A stretch of 32,908 nucleotides of DNA from Actinomycetota bacterium (lineage in GTDB: Bacteria; Actinomycetota; Actinomycetes; Nanopelagicales; Nanopelagicaceae): positions 1 through 32,908 of the forward strand of contig RGSB01000007.1 of assembly GCA_010032875.1 (NCBI GenBank), read 5' to 3'. A program made the translations under genes and the position numbers. Within the stretch, counting starts at the first letter, position 1. Each line of letters starts with the position of its first letter. Below the pieces are notes generated by a model. That model was given only the letters and a program-made list of their open reading frames with translations. It was not told where the DNA came from and did no database searches. Shown piece after piece: positions 1 to 10,417 of this stretch.

Positions 1-1
1 T

Positions 2-2133
2 CGTATTACTTCAGCTAAATCATGGGGCGTCGATGGTGGTCGAATTATTTCCCCAGAAGAAGTTAAGAAATTGGTACCGTACATTGATGAAACGGTAATT
101 CTTGGTGGGTATTACCAACCTACAGTGGGCGTTGTTGACTCACTTCGTACTGGAACATTGATGCGCGAAAAAGCTGCCGAAATGGGAGCTGCACAATCAT
201 TTGCAAATGTTGAAGTTCAAGACATCACAACTGAAAACGGTCGAGTCAAAGCAGTTGTTACCGATCAAGGAACAATCGAAGCTGATTACGTTGTCATTGC
301 GTGTGGTTGTTGGTCTCCGAAACTTGCAGCAATGGCTGGTGCGCATATTCCACTTACTCCTGCAGTACACCAGATGAAAGATATTGGACCTGTCCCATTC
401 TTTAAGGACACAAAAGGTGACATCGAGTGGCCAATTATTCGTGACATGGACACATTCATGTACGAACGTCAACACGGTACTGGTCTAGAAATCGGTTCGT
501 ATGCACACCGTCCAATTCTTTATAACCCGGAAGATTTGCCATCAAATGCAACCGCAACGCTCTCACCTACAGAGTTTGCATTTACTCAAGCAGACTTTGA
601 TATCCAAGATGAGCACTCGTATGAATTGCTATCTTGGGAGAAACTCCGGAGGTCAAGGGACTTTGGTCAGTTGCAGCTGTGTGGATTAAAGAAGGTCCAG
701 GAACTGCTAAATCGGTTGCTGAGTGGATGGTTCTGGGTGATTCCAAGATTGATTTACATGCATCGAATATCGCTCGCTTCCACGAGCACCACAAAGATGA
801 CAAGCATGTGAAAGCACGTGTTGCAGAGTCATTTAATAAGACGTACGGAATTGTTCACCCACTCGAGCAATACGAATCAAATCGTAAAGTTCGTTTGTCT
901 CCATATTATGATCGCGAAGCAAAGCTTGGCGCAGTCTTTTATGAGACAGCTGGATGGGAACGTCCATTCTGGTATGAGTGCAATAAAGATCTAGTTGCAA
1001 AGTTTGGCGACAAAGTCATGCCACGTACTGCTGAATGGGAGTCACGTTGGTGGTCACCAATTATTAACGCCGAGCACTTACAAATGCGTGAAACAGCTGG
1101 CATCGTAGATCTGACTGCATTTGCGTACTTTGATATCACTGGACCATCAGCACTTGCTGTTGTACAAAAAGCTGCACTTCGCCAGATGGATGTAGCAATC
1201 GGCCGTGTTGTTTATACGCCTGTACTTGGACCAAACGGTGGATTCAAATCAGATTTAACAATCATGCGTCTTGGAGAATCACACTTCCGTGTGGTTACAG
1301 GCGGTGCACACGGTATGGCAGATAAGAAGTGGTTTGCTGACTTATTGCCTTCCGATGGCTCTGCCACAATTAAAGATATTACTTCTGATTACACAACTCT
1401 TGGCGTGTGGGGACCAAACGCACGAAAGATTGTTCAGGAAGTAACTTCTGCTGACATGAGTAACGAAGCATTTAAGTTCAGTACATGCAAAGAAATCGAT
1501 ATCAAGGGCGTCAAAGTTCTTGCATCACGTATTTCATACGTTGGTGATCTTGGTTGGGAATTCTATGTACCAATGGCTGATGGTCCTGCTTTGTGGGATG
1601 CACTCTGGGAATCCGGTAAGAATCACGGAATGATTCCAGTGGGTATCGGTGTGTACGGAACAACTGGTCGTCTTGAAAAGTGTTACCGCGCATACGGTCC
1701 AGAACTTGAAACTGAGTACACAGTGGTTGAAGCAGGAATGCAGACACCAAAACTCAAAGATGCTGATTTCATTGGTAAAGAAGCTCATGTAAAGCACCGC
1801 AGTGAAAAACCAGTTGCAATGCTTTGCACACTCTTTGTTGATAATCACACATCTTCAACAGGTGAGAAGCGCTACATGATGGGTAACGAACCAATTCTTA
1901 CTCTCGATAAGCAACCAATTACGGACTCACATGGACGTCGTTCGTATGTGACAAGTGCTGGCTCTGCTCCATCACTTGGTAAGCACATTTTGATGTCGTA
2001 CTTACCAACAGAGCTTGCAGTTGCTGGAAACAAGTTCTTAGTTGAGTACCTCGGTGAGCACTATCCATGTTCAATCGCTGAAGTAGGCGCTACATCTGTA
2101 TTTGATCCATCCAATGAGAGGATTTTGGCGTAA
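2..2133 (+). pseudogene. Dimethylglycine dehydrogenase-like flavoprotein (FAD oxidoreductase + GcvT domains), 5' partial and frameshifted
   Basis: This gene enters the window already open from base 2. The first part (about 2-633, frame 2) is the second half of a DAO-type FAD oxidoreductase. The second part (about 634-2133, frame 1) starts at LGETPEVKGLW and continues into a folate-binding GcvT-like domain with a C-terminal barrel. Together they match the dimethylglycine dehydrogenase/oxidase family, which demethylates dimethylglycine or sarcosine, traps the C1 unit on tetrahydrofolate and passes electrons to ETF; etfB and etfA follow directly. The frame changes near 625-640. In relatives, about 25-30 residues (the segment ending in a xxFSFTPDGxPxLGE-type motif) lie between the two blocks, and they are missing here. 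As written, the protein ends early at 811 in unrelated sequence. The downstream half retains normal codon use and no stops, so the lesion is either recent or an assembly fault. Whether dimethylglycine or sarcosine is the substrate cannot be decided. Confidence 0.8.
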
Positions 2134-2888
2134 TGGATGTTTTAGTCTGTTTAAAGCGAGTACCTCTCGCAGGTGGAACGTTAATTCTTACACCGGATGC
2201 AAAAGATATTGAAACCAAGCATCTTGGTTTTGGAATAAGCCCGCACGAAGAAAACGCCGTAGAAGCTGGCGTACAACTCGTGGAACAAATGGGTGGAACA
2301 CTCACTCTGCTCACACTTGGACCTTCCGATGCAGAAGAACAATTGCGCGCCCAGCTTGCAATTGGCGCAACTCGCGCAGTTCTTTTAGAAACAGATGGTC
2401 AAGAGTGGGATCCGCAAGGAACTGCTGCAGCGCTAGTGGATGCGATTAAGGCCGAAGAGACTCAGTTTGATCTCATTATCTTTGGCGCTGAATCAGTAGA
2501 TAGCGCTGGATACCAAATTCACGTGCGTGTAGCACATGCACTGAACCGCCCAATCGTGACAAATGTTAAAGCGATGAAAATCGAAAATGGAGTTGCTTCA
2601 TGCGAGAGAGTTGTCGCAACAGGACGCGAGCACTACGAAGCACCGCTACCTGCAATCGTGACAGTGCGCGATGGATTAAATATTCCACGCTATCCATCCG
2701 TTCCTGGTCGTATGCAAGCGCGCAAGAAGCCAGTGGATATGAAGAAAGCTGAACCACGTGTTCCAAAGTTAGAAAAACTTAATCTGACAATTGCTCCATC
2801 TAAGTCGACAGGGGCAGAAATATTGGGCAACGGAGCAGATGCTGTTCCGGCTTTAGTTGAAGTTCTTAAGAAGATTGGAGCGCTCTAA
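2133..2888 (+). CDS. etfB: Electron transfer flavoprotein beta subunit
   Basis: The 251-residue product matches the ETF beta subunit, which binds AMP and forms a soluble heterodimer with EtfA to carry electrons from flavin dehydrogenases to the respiratory chain. It begins MDVLVCLKRVP, has the GAESVDSAGYQ-type nucleotide-binding region near residues 115-130, and carries the family signature around residues 185-200 (PRYPSVPGRMQARKK). The ATG shares one base with the stop of the preceding dimethylglycine dehydrogenase-like gene (TAATG), so the two are translationally coupled. This placement argues that the dehydrogenase is the electron donor. Length is normal for the family and nothing is missing. 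Confidence 0.95.
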   Translation: MDVLVCLKRVPLAGGTLILTPDAKDIETKHLGFGISPHEENAVEAGVQLVEQMGGTLTLLTLGPSDAEEQLRAQLAIGATRAVLLETDGQEWDPQGTAAALVDAIKAEETQFDLIIFGAESVDSAGYQIHVRVAHALNRPIVTNVKAMKIENGVASCERVVATGREHYEAPLPAIVTVRDGLNIPRYPSVPGRMQARKKPVDMKKAEPRVPKLEKLNLTIAPSKSTGAEILGNGADAVPALVEVLKKIGAL

Positions 2889-3850
2889 TGATTCTGGTAC
2901 TAGTAGATCACGATCGCGGCGAACTTGATCCCTTGTCACTACGTGCACTTACTGCTGCACGCAAACTTGGACAAGATATTGAAGCCGTTGTTATTGGAAA
3001 AGATGGTGCAGGAGTTGCAGGAGTTGTTGGTGAATACGGTGCAAAGGTTTTACACGTTGCAACGCACGCTGACATCACTGATTACACACCGCAAGCATCT
3101 GGTCGGGCCCTTAAGGACTTAGTTGAAAAACTAAATCCCGCTGCCGTCATTGCAGCTGGAAGTCCACGTGGAAATGAACAGTTGGCGCACCTTGCAGCAT
3201 TTTTGGATGCTCCTATGGCATCTGATTGCTCATCAATCACACTCGGCTCACCACACGTTGTACAACGCGCACGTTGGGCAGGCAACCTTATTGAAGAAGC
3301 AAATGTGCACTCACCACTTTTGATTGCATCCATTTTTCCATTTTCAACAGAACCTGAGTCAGCAAATGCTGGCGCTGCAACTCTTTCAGAGTTCCAACCA
3401 ATATTGGAAGCGAGTGACACAGTTGTGCGCGTGCTTAGCCGAGATTCTGGAGAATCAAAGAGCGGTGGCGTAACACTTACTGACGCAAAGGTAATTGTCT
3501 CTGGTGGACGCGGAGTCGGTGGACCAGAAGGCTTTAGTAAGTTAGAAGAACTTGCAGCACTTATGGAAGGCACAGTTGGTTGTTCACGTGTTGTAACAGC
3601 ATCTGGTTGGCGCCCACACGCAGAACAAGTTGGTCAAACTGGTTCTAAGGTTGCACCAGATCTATATATTGCATGCGGAATTTCCGGTGCAATGCAACAT
3701 ATTGCTGGAATGAAAAACAGTAAGACAATTGTTGTCATCAATACTGATCCAGAAGCTCCAATTTTAAATTATGCAGATTACGCAATCATCGGTGATTTGC
3801 ATCAAGTGCTTCCCGCACTAACTAGCGCAGTACGAGAAGCAAAGGGATAA
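2888..3850 (+). CDS. etfA: Electron transfer flavoprotein alpha subunit
   Basis: The 320-residue product is the FAD-binding ETF alpha subunit. The N-terminal half has the ETF alpha/beta fold. The C-terminal FAD domain shows the [11 protein letters not shown] motif near residues 206-216 and the block [13 protein letters not shown] ... INTDPEAPI near residues 258-290, which contacts FAD in the family. It starts one base inside the etfB stop (TAATG), the usual etfBA order, and is followed after four bases by fhs. It forms the ETF heterodimer with EtfB in the cytoplasm and would pass electrons to an ETF:quinone oxidoreductase, which is not in this window. Length and motifs are complete. Confidence 0.95.
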   Translation: MILVLVDHDRGELDPLSLRALTAARKLGQDIEAVVIGKDGAGVAGVVGEYGAKVLHVATHADITDYTPQASGRALKDLVEKLNPAAVIAAGSPRGNEQLAHLAAFLDAPMASDCSSITLGSPHVVQRARWAGNLIEEANVHSPLLIASIFPFSTEPESANAGAATLSEFQPILEASDTVVRVLSRDSGESKSGGVTLTDAKVIVSGGRGVGGPEGFSKLEELAALMEGTVGCSRVVTASGWRPHAEQVGQTGSKVAPDLYIACGISGAMQHIAGMKNSKTIVVINTDPEAPILNYADYAIIGDLHQVLPALTSAVREAKG

Positions 3851-3854
3851 ACAT

Positions 3855-5519
3855 ATGTCCGACATCGAAATCGCCCAGAAGGCCACAATGAAGCCAGTTC
3901 TAGAAATTGGCGCATCCCTTGGCATCGGTGCCGAACACCTTGAACCATACGGTCACTACAAAGCAAAGATCTCACTCAAGTACCTGGATTCCTTGCCAAA
4001 GAAGAGTGATAGCAAACTTGTTTTAGTAACTGCTATTAGTCCAACTCCAGCTGGTGAAGGAAAGACAACGACAACAGTTGGTCTGGGCGATGCACTTCGT
4101 CATATCGGCAAGAACGCATTGATTGCACTACGCGAACCTTCACTCGGACCTGTCTTTGGTATGAAAGGTGGCGCAGCTGGTGGCGGCTATGCACAAGTTG
4201 TTCCCATGGAAGATATCAATCTTCACTTTACGGGCGATTTCAGTGCGATTGCACTAGCAAATAACTTACTCGCAGCACTTCTTGATAACCACATTCATCA
4301 TGGCAACGCATTAGATATTGATGTGCGACGCGTTTCTTGGAAGCGCGTAGTAGATATGAATGATCGCGCACTGCGCGAAATCGTTGCATCCCTTGGTGGA
4401 GTCGGAAACGGAATGCCACGTCAAGATGGATTCGACATCGTTGTGGCATCTGAAATTATGGCTATTTTCTGTCTTGCAACGTCTATTGAAGATCTCAAAG
4501 AGCGTATGGGCAAAATCGTCGTGGCCTACACACGCGATAAGAAGCCTGTTCTTGCCAGTGATCTCAATGCACATGGCGCAATGACAGTAATTCTCAAAGA
4601 TGCTTTCCAACCAAATTTGGTGCAAACACTTGAGAACACTCCAGCATTTGTCCACGGCGGTCCATTTGCAAATATTGCACATGGCTGTAACTCAGTAGTA
4701 GCAACGACATCTGCTCTTAAGTTGGCGGATTACGTTGTAACAGAAGCGGGATTCGGTGCTGACCTAGGTGCAGAAAAATTTATAGATATTAAATGCCGCA
4801 AAGCAGGAATTGCGCCATCAGCGTGCGTGCTTGTAGCAACAATACGCGCGATTAAATATCACGGCGGCGCAGACCTTAAGACGATTACAGATGAAAACCT
4901 AGATGCCCTCGAAAAGGGAATCGTTAACCTTGAGCGTCATATCAAGAACATCACAACTGTCTATAACTTGCCGCTCGTAGTTTCAATTAATCACTTCACA
5001 AGCGATACACAAGCCGAAGTTGATTTACTTCGCAAGAAGGTTGAAGCGTTGGGCGTAAAGATTGTCCTTGCAACTCACTGGGCAGATGGCGGTAAGGGTG
5101 CTGCAGATCTTGCACACGCAGTTGTCGAACTCTGTGAGAAGCCTTCGAAGATGACATTTGTTTATGAAGATAGCGCGACACTGTGGGAGAAAGTCACAGC
5201 AGTTGCCACAAAGATTTATGGCGCTGCAGATGTAACGGCGGACGCGAAAGTCCGCAACAAAATCAAAGAACTACAAGATGGTGGCTACGGTCACTTCCCA
5301 ATCTGTGTTGCAAAAACTCAATATTCGTTCTCAACTGATGCAGCGCTTCGTGGTGCACCAAGTGGGCACTCACTTAATATCCGCGAAGTGCGTTTATCTG
5401 CTGGTGCTGAATTTATAGTCTTAGTCTGTGGCGAAATCATGACAATGCCAGGATTACCAAAGGTTCCATCAGCAGAGCGCATTGATTACGTTGATGGCAA
5501 GGTTGTAGGGCTCTTCTAA
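3855..5519 (+). CDS. fhs: Formate-tetrahydrofolate ligase (10-formyl-THF synthetase)
   Basis: The 554-residue protein interconverts formate + THF + ATP and 10-formyl-THF + ADP + phosphate. The P-loop [18 protein letters not shown] lies near residues 63-80, followed by the family signature [19 protein letters not shown] near 93-111. Length matches the bacterial monomer (about 555 residues). The ATG is four bases after etfA, with AAGGGA upstream as ribosome binding site. It lies between the ETF genes and a formate dehydrogenase operon, and opposite a MetF/MetV-corrinoid methyltransferase operon. It is therefore likely to run in the direction that releases formate and makes ATP, as the last THF step of methyl oxidation. 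The direction is inferred. FolD, needed between MetF and Fhs, is not in the window. Confidence 0.96.
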   Translation: MSDIEIAQKATMKPVLEIGASLGIGAEHLEPYGHYKAKISLKYLDSLPKKSDSKLVLVTAISPTPAGEGKTTTTVGLGDALRHIGKNALIALREPSLGPVFGMKGGAAGGGYAQVVPMEDINLHFTGDFSAIALANNLLAALLDNHIHHGNALDIDVRRVSWKRVVDMNDRALREIVASLGGVGNGMPRQDGFDIVVASEIMAIFCLATSIEDLKERMGKIVVAYTRDKKPVLASDLNAHGAMTVILKDAFQPNLVQTLENTPAFVHGGPFANIAHGCNSVVATTSALKLADYVVTEAGFGADLGAEKFIDIKCRKAGIAPSACVLVATIRAIKYHGGADLKTITDENLDALEKGIVNLERHIKNITTVYNLPLVVSINHFTSDTQAEVDLLRKKVEALGVKIVLATHWADGGKGAADLAHAVVELCEKPSKMTFVYEDSATLWEKVTAVATKIYGAADVTADAKVRNKIKELQDGGYGHFPICVAKTQYSFSTDAALRGAPSGHSLNIREVRLSAGAEFIVLVCGEIMTMPGLPKVPSAERIDYVDGKVVGLF

Positions 5520-5520
5520 G

Positions 5521-5964
5521 ATGTCGCATCCATCATGGAGTATCGAAGAAGCAACACGTGTGTTGACTCCTTTAAAAAACGTTCAAGGCCCAGTGCTGAT
5601 TGCGCTGCAGGCTGTGCAAGAACGTTTTGGTTATGTTCATGAGGAAGCTGTTACCTTGATTGCTGAAACATTTAACGTTTCACGTGCAGATGTTCACGGA
5701 GTACTCACTTATTATCACGACCTTCGTACCTCGCCAGCGCCTACTCGTTGCATTCAAATCTGCGTCGCAGAGGCGTGTCAATCAGTTGGATCTCGCGAAT
5801 TAGTCGCAGCTGTTGAGAAAAAGCTCGGTAAGAAAATTGATGAAACATATGCTGATGTAGAAATTAAATCTGCGTACTGTTTTGGAAACTGCGCACTTGG
5901 GCCAGCTGCGATGGTTGATGGAGAATTAGTTGGTCGTGCAAGCGTTGAAAAGGTCACCGCATGA
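5521..5964 (+). CDS. fdsG: NAD-dependent formate dehydrogenase gamma subunit (NuoE-like, [2Fe-2S])
   Basis: The 147-residue protein is a NuoE/FdsG-type thioredoxin-fold ferredoxin. The four cluster cysteines are visible at about residues 81, 86, 120 and 124 (CVAEAC and YCFGNC). The N-terminal helical part (WSIEEATRVLTPLKN) is typical of the FdsG/HoxE group. It starts two bases after the fhs stop and overlaps fdsB by four bases (ATGA), so it is part of the same operon. In the FdsABG complex it is thought to take electrons from the NADH module or relay them to the iron-sulfur chain of the catalytic subunit. Because FdsB and FdsA follow in standard order, assignment to formate dehydrogenase rather than complex I is firm. 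Confidence 0.92.
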   Translation: MSHPSWSIEEATRVLTPLKNVQGPVLIALQAVQERFGYVHEEAVTLIAETFNVSRADVHGVLTYYHDLRTSPAPTRCIQICVAEACQSVGSRELVAAVEKKLGKKIDETYADVEIKSAYCFGNCALGPAAMVDGELVGRASVEKVTA

Positions 5965-7505
5965 GCACAATCATCTACGTTCCTAATGACAGCGCTGCTA
6001 TTTCAATTGGTGCCGATCAAGTTGCTGCCCGTATCGCACAAGAAGCCGTTAAACGTTCTCTTGATGTAACAATTATTAGAAATGGAACACGTGGTGCTCT
6101 GTGGCTTGAAACTCTCGTTGAAGTCGTAACGCCACAAGGACGTGTTGCTTACGGTCCAGTCCAACCAGAAGATGTTTCATCGTTATTCGATGCAGATTTC
6201 TTAAACGCAGGCGCACATCCTTTGGCACTAGGTGCTACAGATGACATTGAGTGGTTTAAGGAACAAGATCGAGTTACCTACAAGCGTGTAGGAATTATTG
6301 ATCCACTCTCATTAAAAGATTACGAATCACATGGTGGCCTGATTGGTTTACGTAAAGCGGTGACACTAAGCGGTGCAGAAATCGTCTCTGAAGTAACAGC
6401 ATCTGGTCTACGTGGACGTGGGGGAGCTGGCTTTCCTGCAGGAATTAAATGGAAGACAGTGTTGGATGCACAAGCGGATCAAAAATACGTGTGCTGTAAT
6501 GCCGATGAGGGTGATAGCGGAACATTTGCAGATCGAATTCTGATTGAAGCAGATCCATTTACTTTGATCGAAGGTATGGCAATTGCAGCTGTTGCAGTTG
6601 GTGCAACACAAGGATTTGTTTATCTTCGCTCTGAATATCCAACAGCAATTAAGCGCCTACGAGATGCAATTGAGATTGCACAGAGCGCCGGCGTACTTGG
6701 TTCATCCATTCTTGGAAGTAAGCATGTTTTCAATCTCGAAGTCAGAGTTGGCGCAGGCTCATACGTATGTGGTGAAGAGACTGCAATGCTTGAAAGTCTT
6801 GAAGGCAAGCGCGGCGTTATTCGCTCAAAGCCACCGCTACCTGCGATTGCTGGTCTCTTTGGTAAACCAACAATTATCAATAACGTTTTAACACTTGCCA
6901 GTGTTCCAGCAATCATCGCTGATGGTGCCGCTGCCTACGCTGCTCGCGGAACAGGTCGTTCACTTGGTACGCAAGTTTTCCAATTAGCAGGCAACATCGC
7001 ACGTGGTGGAATTATCGAAACTGCTTTCGGAATTACTTTAGAGACATTAGTTAATACTTTTGGTGGTGGCACCCTAAGTGGAAAACCAATTCGTGCAATT
7101 CAAATCGGTGGACCACTCGGTGCGTATTTCAATACTTCACACCTTGGCGTTTCAATGGATTACGAATCACTTGCAGCAGCTGGCGGAATGCTAGGTCACG
7201 GCGGAGTTGTTCTATTTGACGATTCTGTAGATCTCGCGCAACAAGCAAAGTTTGCAATGGAGTTCTGTGCTCTAGAGTCCTGCGGAAAGTGCACCCCTTG
7301 TCGCTTGGGTTCTACACGCGGAGCAGAAACCATTGAAAAGATAATTTCTGGCGTGGATGTTCCTGCAAACAAGTTATTGCTCTTAGACTTGTGCGAAGTG
7401 ATGACCGATGGATCTCTCTGCGCAATGGGCGGACTTACTCCGCTTCCGGTAAAGAGTGCAATGAATAATTTCCCAGAAGACTTCACAGGAGGTGCAAAGA
7501 AATGA
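5961..7505 (+). CDS. fdsB: NAD-dependent formate dehydrogenase beta subunit (NuoF-like, FMN/NAD-binding)
   Basis: The 514-residue protein is the diaphorase subunit that reduces NAD+ with electrons from formate. An N-terminal thioredoxin-like domain occupies about residues 1-110. The NuoF core follows, with the glycine-rich LRGRGGAGFPAGIKWK near 149-164 (NAD/FMN site) and CNADEGDSGTFADR near 178-191 (FMN site). Near the C terminus, ESCGKCTPCR (Cys441, 444, 447) and CAMGG (Cys487) supply the [4Fe-4S] ligands. The N-terminal fusion is typical of FdsB/HoxF rather than complex I NuoF. It overlaps both fdsG and fdsA by four bases, which indicates translational coupling. All expected ligands are present. 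Confidence 0.94.
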   Translation: MSTIIYVPNDSAAISIGADQVAARIAQEAVKRSLDVTIIRNGTRGALWLETLVEVVTPQGRVAYGPVQPEDVSSLFDADFLNAGAHPLALGATDDIEWFKEQDRVTYKRVGIIDPLSLKDYESHGGLIGLRKAVTLSGAEIVSEVTASGLRGRGGAGFPAGIKWKTVLDAQADQKYVCCNADEGDSGTFADRILIEADPFTLIEGMAIAAVAVGATQGFVYLRSEYPTAIKRLRDAIEIAQSAGVLGSSILGSKHVFNLEVRVGAGSYVCGEETAMLESLEGKRGVIRSKPPLPAIAGLFGKPTIINNVLTLASVPAIIADGAAAYAARGTGRSLGTQVFQLAGNIARGGIIETAFGITLETLVNTFGGGTLSGKPIRAIQIGGPLGAYFNTSHLGVSMDYESLAAAGGMLGHGGVVLFDDSVDLAQQAKFAMEFCALESCGKCTPCRLGSTRGAETIEKIISGVDVPANKLLLLDLCEVMTDGSLCAMGGLTPLPVKSAMNNFPEDFTGGAKK

Positions 7506-10417
7506 CGATGATTATCGAACCTGACTTTGGTACTCCTGCAAGTAAGAAGAGCGAAACAGTTACGGTAGAAATTGATGGTAAATCTGTAACAGTTCCTGCT
7601 GAAACATCAATTATGCGAGCCGCAGCAATGCTTGGCAATAACATTCCAAAGTTGTGCGCAACTGATCGTCTCAAAGCATTTGGTTCTTGCCGTTTATGTG
7701 TTGTAGAAATCGATGGACGCAACGGCACACCATCTTCATGTACGACTCCAGTTTCTGATGGCATGAAGGTTTCTACCAAGACAGAGCGCGTGCAGAAAAT
7801 TCGCCGCGGAGTCATGGAACTCTATATGTCAGATCATCCAGCCAATTGCGAAACTGGTGACGAGTGCAAGATGCATTCAATGGCTAAAGAAGTTGGCCTA
7901 GGCGAAGTTCGCTACGAAGGTAAGACTCACCTTGGACTTAAAAAAGATGAGAGCAATCCTTATTTCACATTTGATTCAACTGAGTGCATTGTCTGTAATC
8001 GATGCGTTCGTGCCTGCGATGAAGTTCAGGGAACTTTTGCACTCACAATTGAAAATCGTGGATTTGAAGCGCGTGTTTCATCTTCAGGTACATCATTTAT
8101 CGAAAGTGAATGTGTTTCATGTGGCGCCTGTGTCCAGGCTTGCCCAACAGGTGCACTTACTGAAAAAACATTGCTGACAATCGGTGCACCAACACGTTCT
8201 GTGATTACAACGTGCGCCTATTGTGGAGTTGGATGTTCATTTAAAGCTGAAATGCGTGGCGACGAACTCGTTCGCATGGTTCCACTTAAAGATGGCGGCG
8301 CTAATGCCGGGCACTCATGTGTAAAGGGCCGCTTTGCTTGGGGTTATGCAACTCATAATGATCGAATTACAAAACCAATGATTCGCGAGAAAATCACTGA
8401 TGAATGGCGTGAAGTTTCATTTGAAGAAGCTATTGCATTTGCCGCTGCTGGTCTCAAGCAGATTCAATCTGAGAGTGGCGTAGATTCAATTGGTGCAATT
8501 ACTTCGTCTCGTTGTACAAATGAAGAAGTCTTCGTAGTTCAAAAGATGGTGCGTGCAGCCTTTGGAAATAACAATGTTGATACTTGTGCTCGTGTCTGCC
8601 ATTCACCAACTGGATATGGACTCAACAAGACATTCGGCACATCTGCTGGAACTCAAGACTTTGAATCTGTTGAATTCGCCGATGTCATTATGGTTATCGG
8701 CGCCAATCCAGCAGCTGCGCACCCTGTATTTAACTCCCGCATGAAGCAGGCGCTACGTCGCGGTGCAAAGTTAATTGTTGTTGATCCACGCGTTACTGAA
8801 ACAGTTAAATCTGCTCACGTGGAAGCTGATTACCACTTGCAATTACTACCTGGCACTAACGTCGCTGTCATTAACGCACTTGCTCACGTCGTTGCTACCG
8901 AAGGCTTGATGGACCGTGAATTCATTAACTCGCGTTGCGACTTAGAAGCCTTTGCCGAGTGGGAAAAGTTTATCTCTTTGCCAGAGAACTCTCCTGAAAC
9001 TTTGGAAGCAGCATCAGGTGTTCCTGCAGCGAAAATCCGCGAAGCAGCACGGATGTTTGCAGCTGCACCAAATGGCGCAATTTATTACGGACTCGGAGTG
9101 ACAGAACATAGCCAAGGTTCGACAATGGTTATGGGAATTGCAAACCTTGCCATGGCAACAGGAAACATTGGTCGCAAGGGAGTGGGTGTTAATCCACTTC
9201 GCGGTCAGAACAACGTTCAAGGTTCGTGCGATATGGGTTCATTCCCGCACGAGCTTCCTGGATATCGCCATATTTCTCGTGATGATGTGCGCGAAATCTT
9301 TAATAAAAAATGGGGCGTAACTCTTCGTCCAGAACCTGGTTTGCGTATTCCAAATATGTTTGATTCTGCACTCGGCAAGAAATTCCGTGGTCTTTATGTA
9401 CAAGGTGAAGATATTGCTCAATCTGATCCAAATACAACACACGTTCATGCGGCTCTTCGTGCTATGGATATGGTGATTGTGCAAGATCTATTCCTCAATG
9501 AAACTTCTAAGTTTGCCCACGTCTTCCTGCCAGGAACATCTTTCCTAGAAAAAGATGGAACATTTACAAATGCTGAACGCCGCATCAATCGTGTTCGCCC
9601 AGTTATGCCATCAAAGACAGGTAAGACTGAGTATGAAGTAACCTGCGATCTAGCACGTGCAATGGGATACGACATGTCTTACTCACAAGCATCAGAAATC
9701 ATGGATGAAATCGCTGCAACTACACCAACTTTTGCTGGCGTTTCATTCGAACACCTTGATCGCGTTGGTTCGCTTCAATGGCCTGTGAATGACAAGGCAC
9801 CTGAAGGCACACCAACGATGCACATTAATGAATTTGTTCGCGGTGAAGGAAAGTTCATGCCAACGCCATATGTTGCAACGCAAGAAAAATCCACTCGCAA
9901 ATTCCCGCTATTACTTACAACAGGTCGCATCTTGAGTCATGAATCAGACGCACAGATGCGCGGAATCAAAGATGGTTCGTGGGTCAAGCTCTCATCCCGC
10001 GTGGGCGAAACAATCATGCACGCGCGCATCACAGACTCCGTTCCTGCTGGTGTCGTCTATACAACATTTCACTTCCCTGAATCAGGTGCGAACGTCATCA
10101 CTACAGATATTTCAGATTGGGCCACTAACTGTCCTGAATACAAAGTAACCGCTGTTGAGATTTCACCAAGTGAAAAAGGTCCTGCAGTAATTCACGAACA
10201 TGACATTGCCGGAGATTCACAACTCGATTCAATTATTCGTATGGCTAATCAGATTGCAGCAAATATTCCAACAACAAGTGCTCCTGAGATTGAAGTTGCC
10301 CATCACATTGTTCAATTCTGGACTCCTGAGATGCGTGAGCGCCTGCATAAAGATGTAGATAAGAGCAAACTCAGCCCAATTGTTCTTAAAGCGATGGAGC
10401 TTGAATCAGTTCAGTAA
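7502..10417 (+). CDS. fdsA: Formate dehydrogenase alpha subunit with fused C-terminal FdsD-like domain
   Basis: The 971-residue protein is the molybdenum (or tungsten) bis-MGD subunit that oxidises formate. Domains in order: [2Fe-2S] ferredoxin (Cys52, 63, 66, 80); His-Cys motif (His112, Cys116, Cys122); two [4Fe-4S] ferredoxin motifs (Cys162/165/168/172 and Cys204/207/210/214); molybdopterin domain with its own [4Fe-4S] (Cys238, 241, 245, 273); catalytic Cys366-His367 in ARVCHSP, so this is a cysteine rather than selenocysteine enzyme. The last 63 residues (909-971, starting DSIIRMANQIAAN and containing FWTPEMRERL) resemble the separate FdsD subunit of other operons, so alpha and delta appear fused. 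The His-Cys motif reads CETGDEC, about three residues shorter than usual, and lacks the middle cysteine. The start at 7502 overlaps fdsB by four bases; a second ATG at 7508 is possible. Confidence 0.94.
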   Translation: MTMIIEPDFGTPASKKSETVTVEIDGKSVTVPAETSIMRAAAMLGNNIPKLCATDRLKAFGSCRLCVVEIDGRNGTPSSCTTPVSDGMKVSTKTERVQKIRRGVMELYMSDHPANCETGDECKMHSMAKEVGLGEVRYEGKTHLGLKKDESNPYFTFDSTECIVCNRCVRACDEVQGTFALTIENRGFEARVSSSGTSFIESECVSCGACVQACPTGALTEKTLLTIGAPTRSVITTCAYCGVGCSFKAEMRGDELVRMVPLKDGGANAGHSCVKGRFAWGYATHNDRITKPMIREKITDEWREVSFEEAIAFAAAGLKQIQSESGVDSIGAITSSRCTNEEVFVVQKMVRAAFGNNNVDTCARVCHSPTGYGLNKTFGTSAGTQDFESVEFADVIMVIGANPAAAHPVFNSRMKQALRRGAKLIVVDPRVTETVKSAHVEADYHLQLLPGTNVAVINALAHVVATEGLMDREFINSRCDLEAFAEWEKFISLPENSPETLEAASGVPAAKIREAARMFAAAPNGAIYYGLGVTEHSQGSTMVMGIANLAMATGNIGRKGVGVNPLRGQNNVQGSCDMGSFPHELPGYRHISRDDVREIFNKKWGVTLRPEPGLRIPNMFDSALGKKFRGLYVQGEDIAQSDPNTTHVHAALRAMDMVIVQDLFLNETSKFAHVFLPGTSFLEKDGTFTNAERRINRVRPVMPSKTGKTEYEVTCDLARAMGYDMSYSQASEIMDEIAATTPTFAGVSFEHLDRVGSLQWPVNDKAPEGTPTMHINEFVRGEGKFMPTPYVATQEKSTRKFPLLLTTGRILSHESDAQMRGIKDGSWVKLSSRVGETIMHARITDSVPAGVVYTTFHFPESGANVITTDISDWATNCPEYKVTAVEISPSEKGPAVIHEHDIAGDSQLDSIIRMANQIAANIPTTSAPEIEVAHHIVQFWTPEMRERLHKDVDKSKLSPIVLKAMELESVQ

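Noticed and set aside
8597-8605. Possible selenocysteine formate dehydrogenase
   Set aside because: The catalytic codon is an ordinary TGC cysteine (ARVCHSP) and the frame has no internal TGA.
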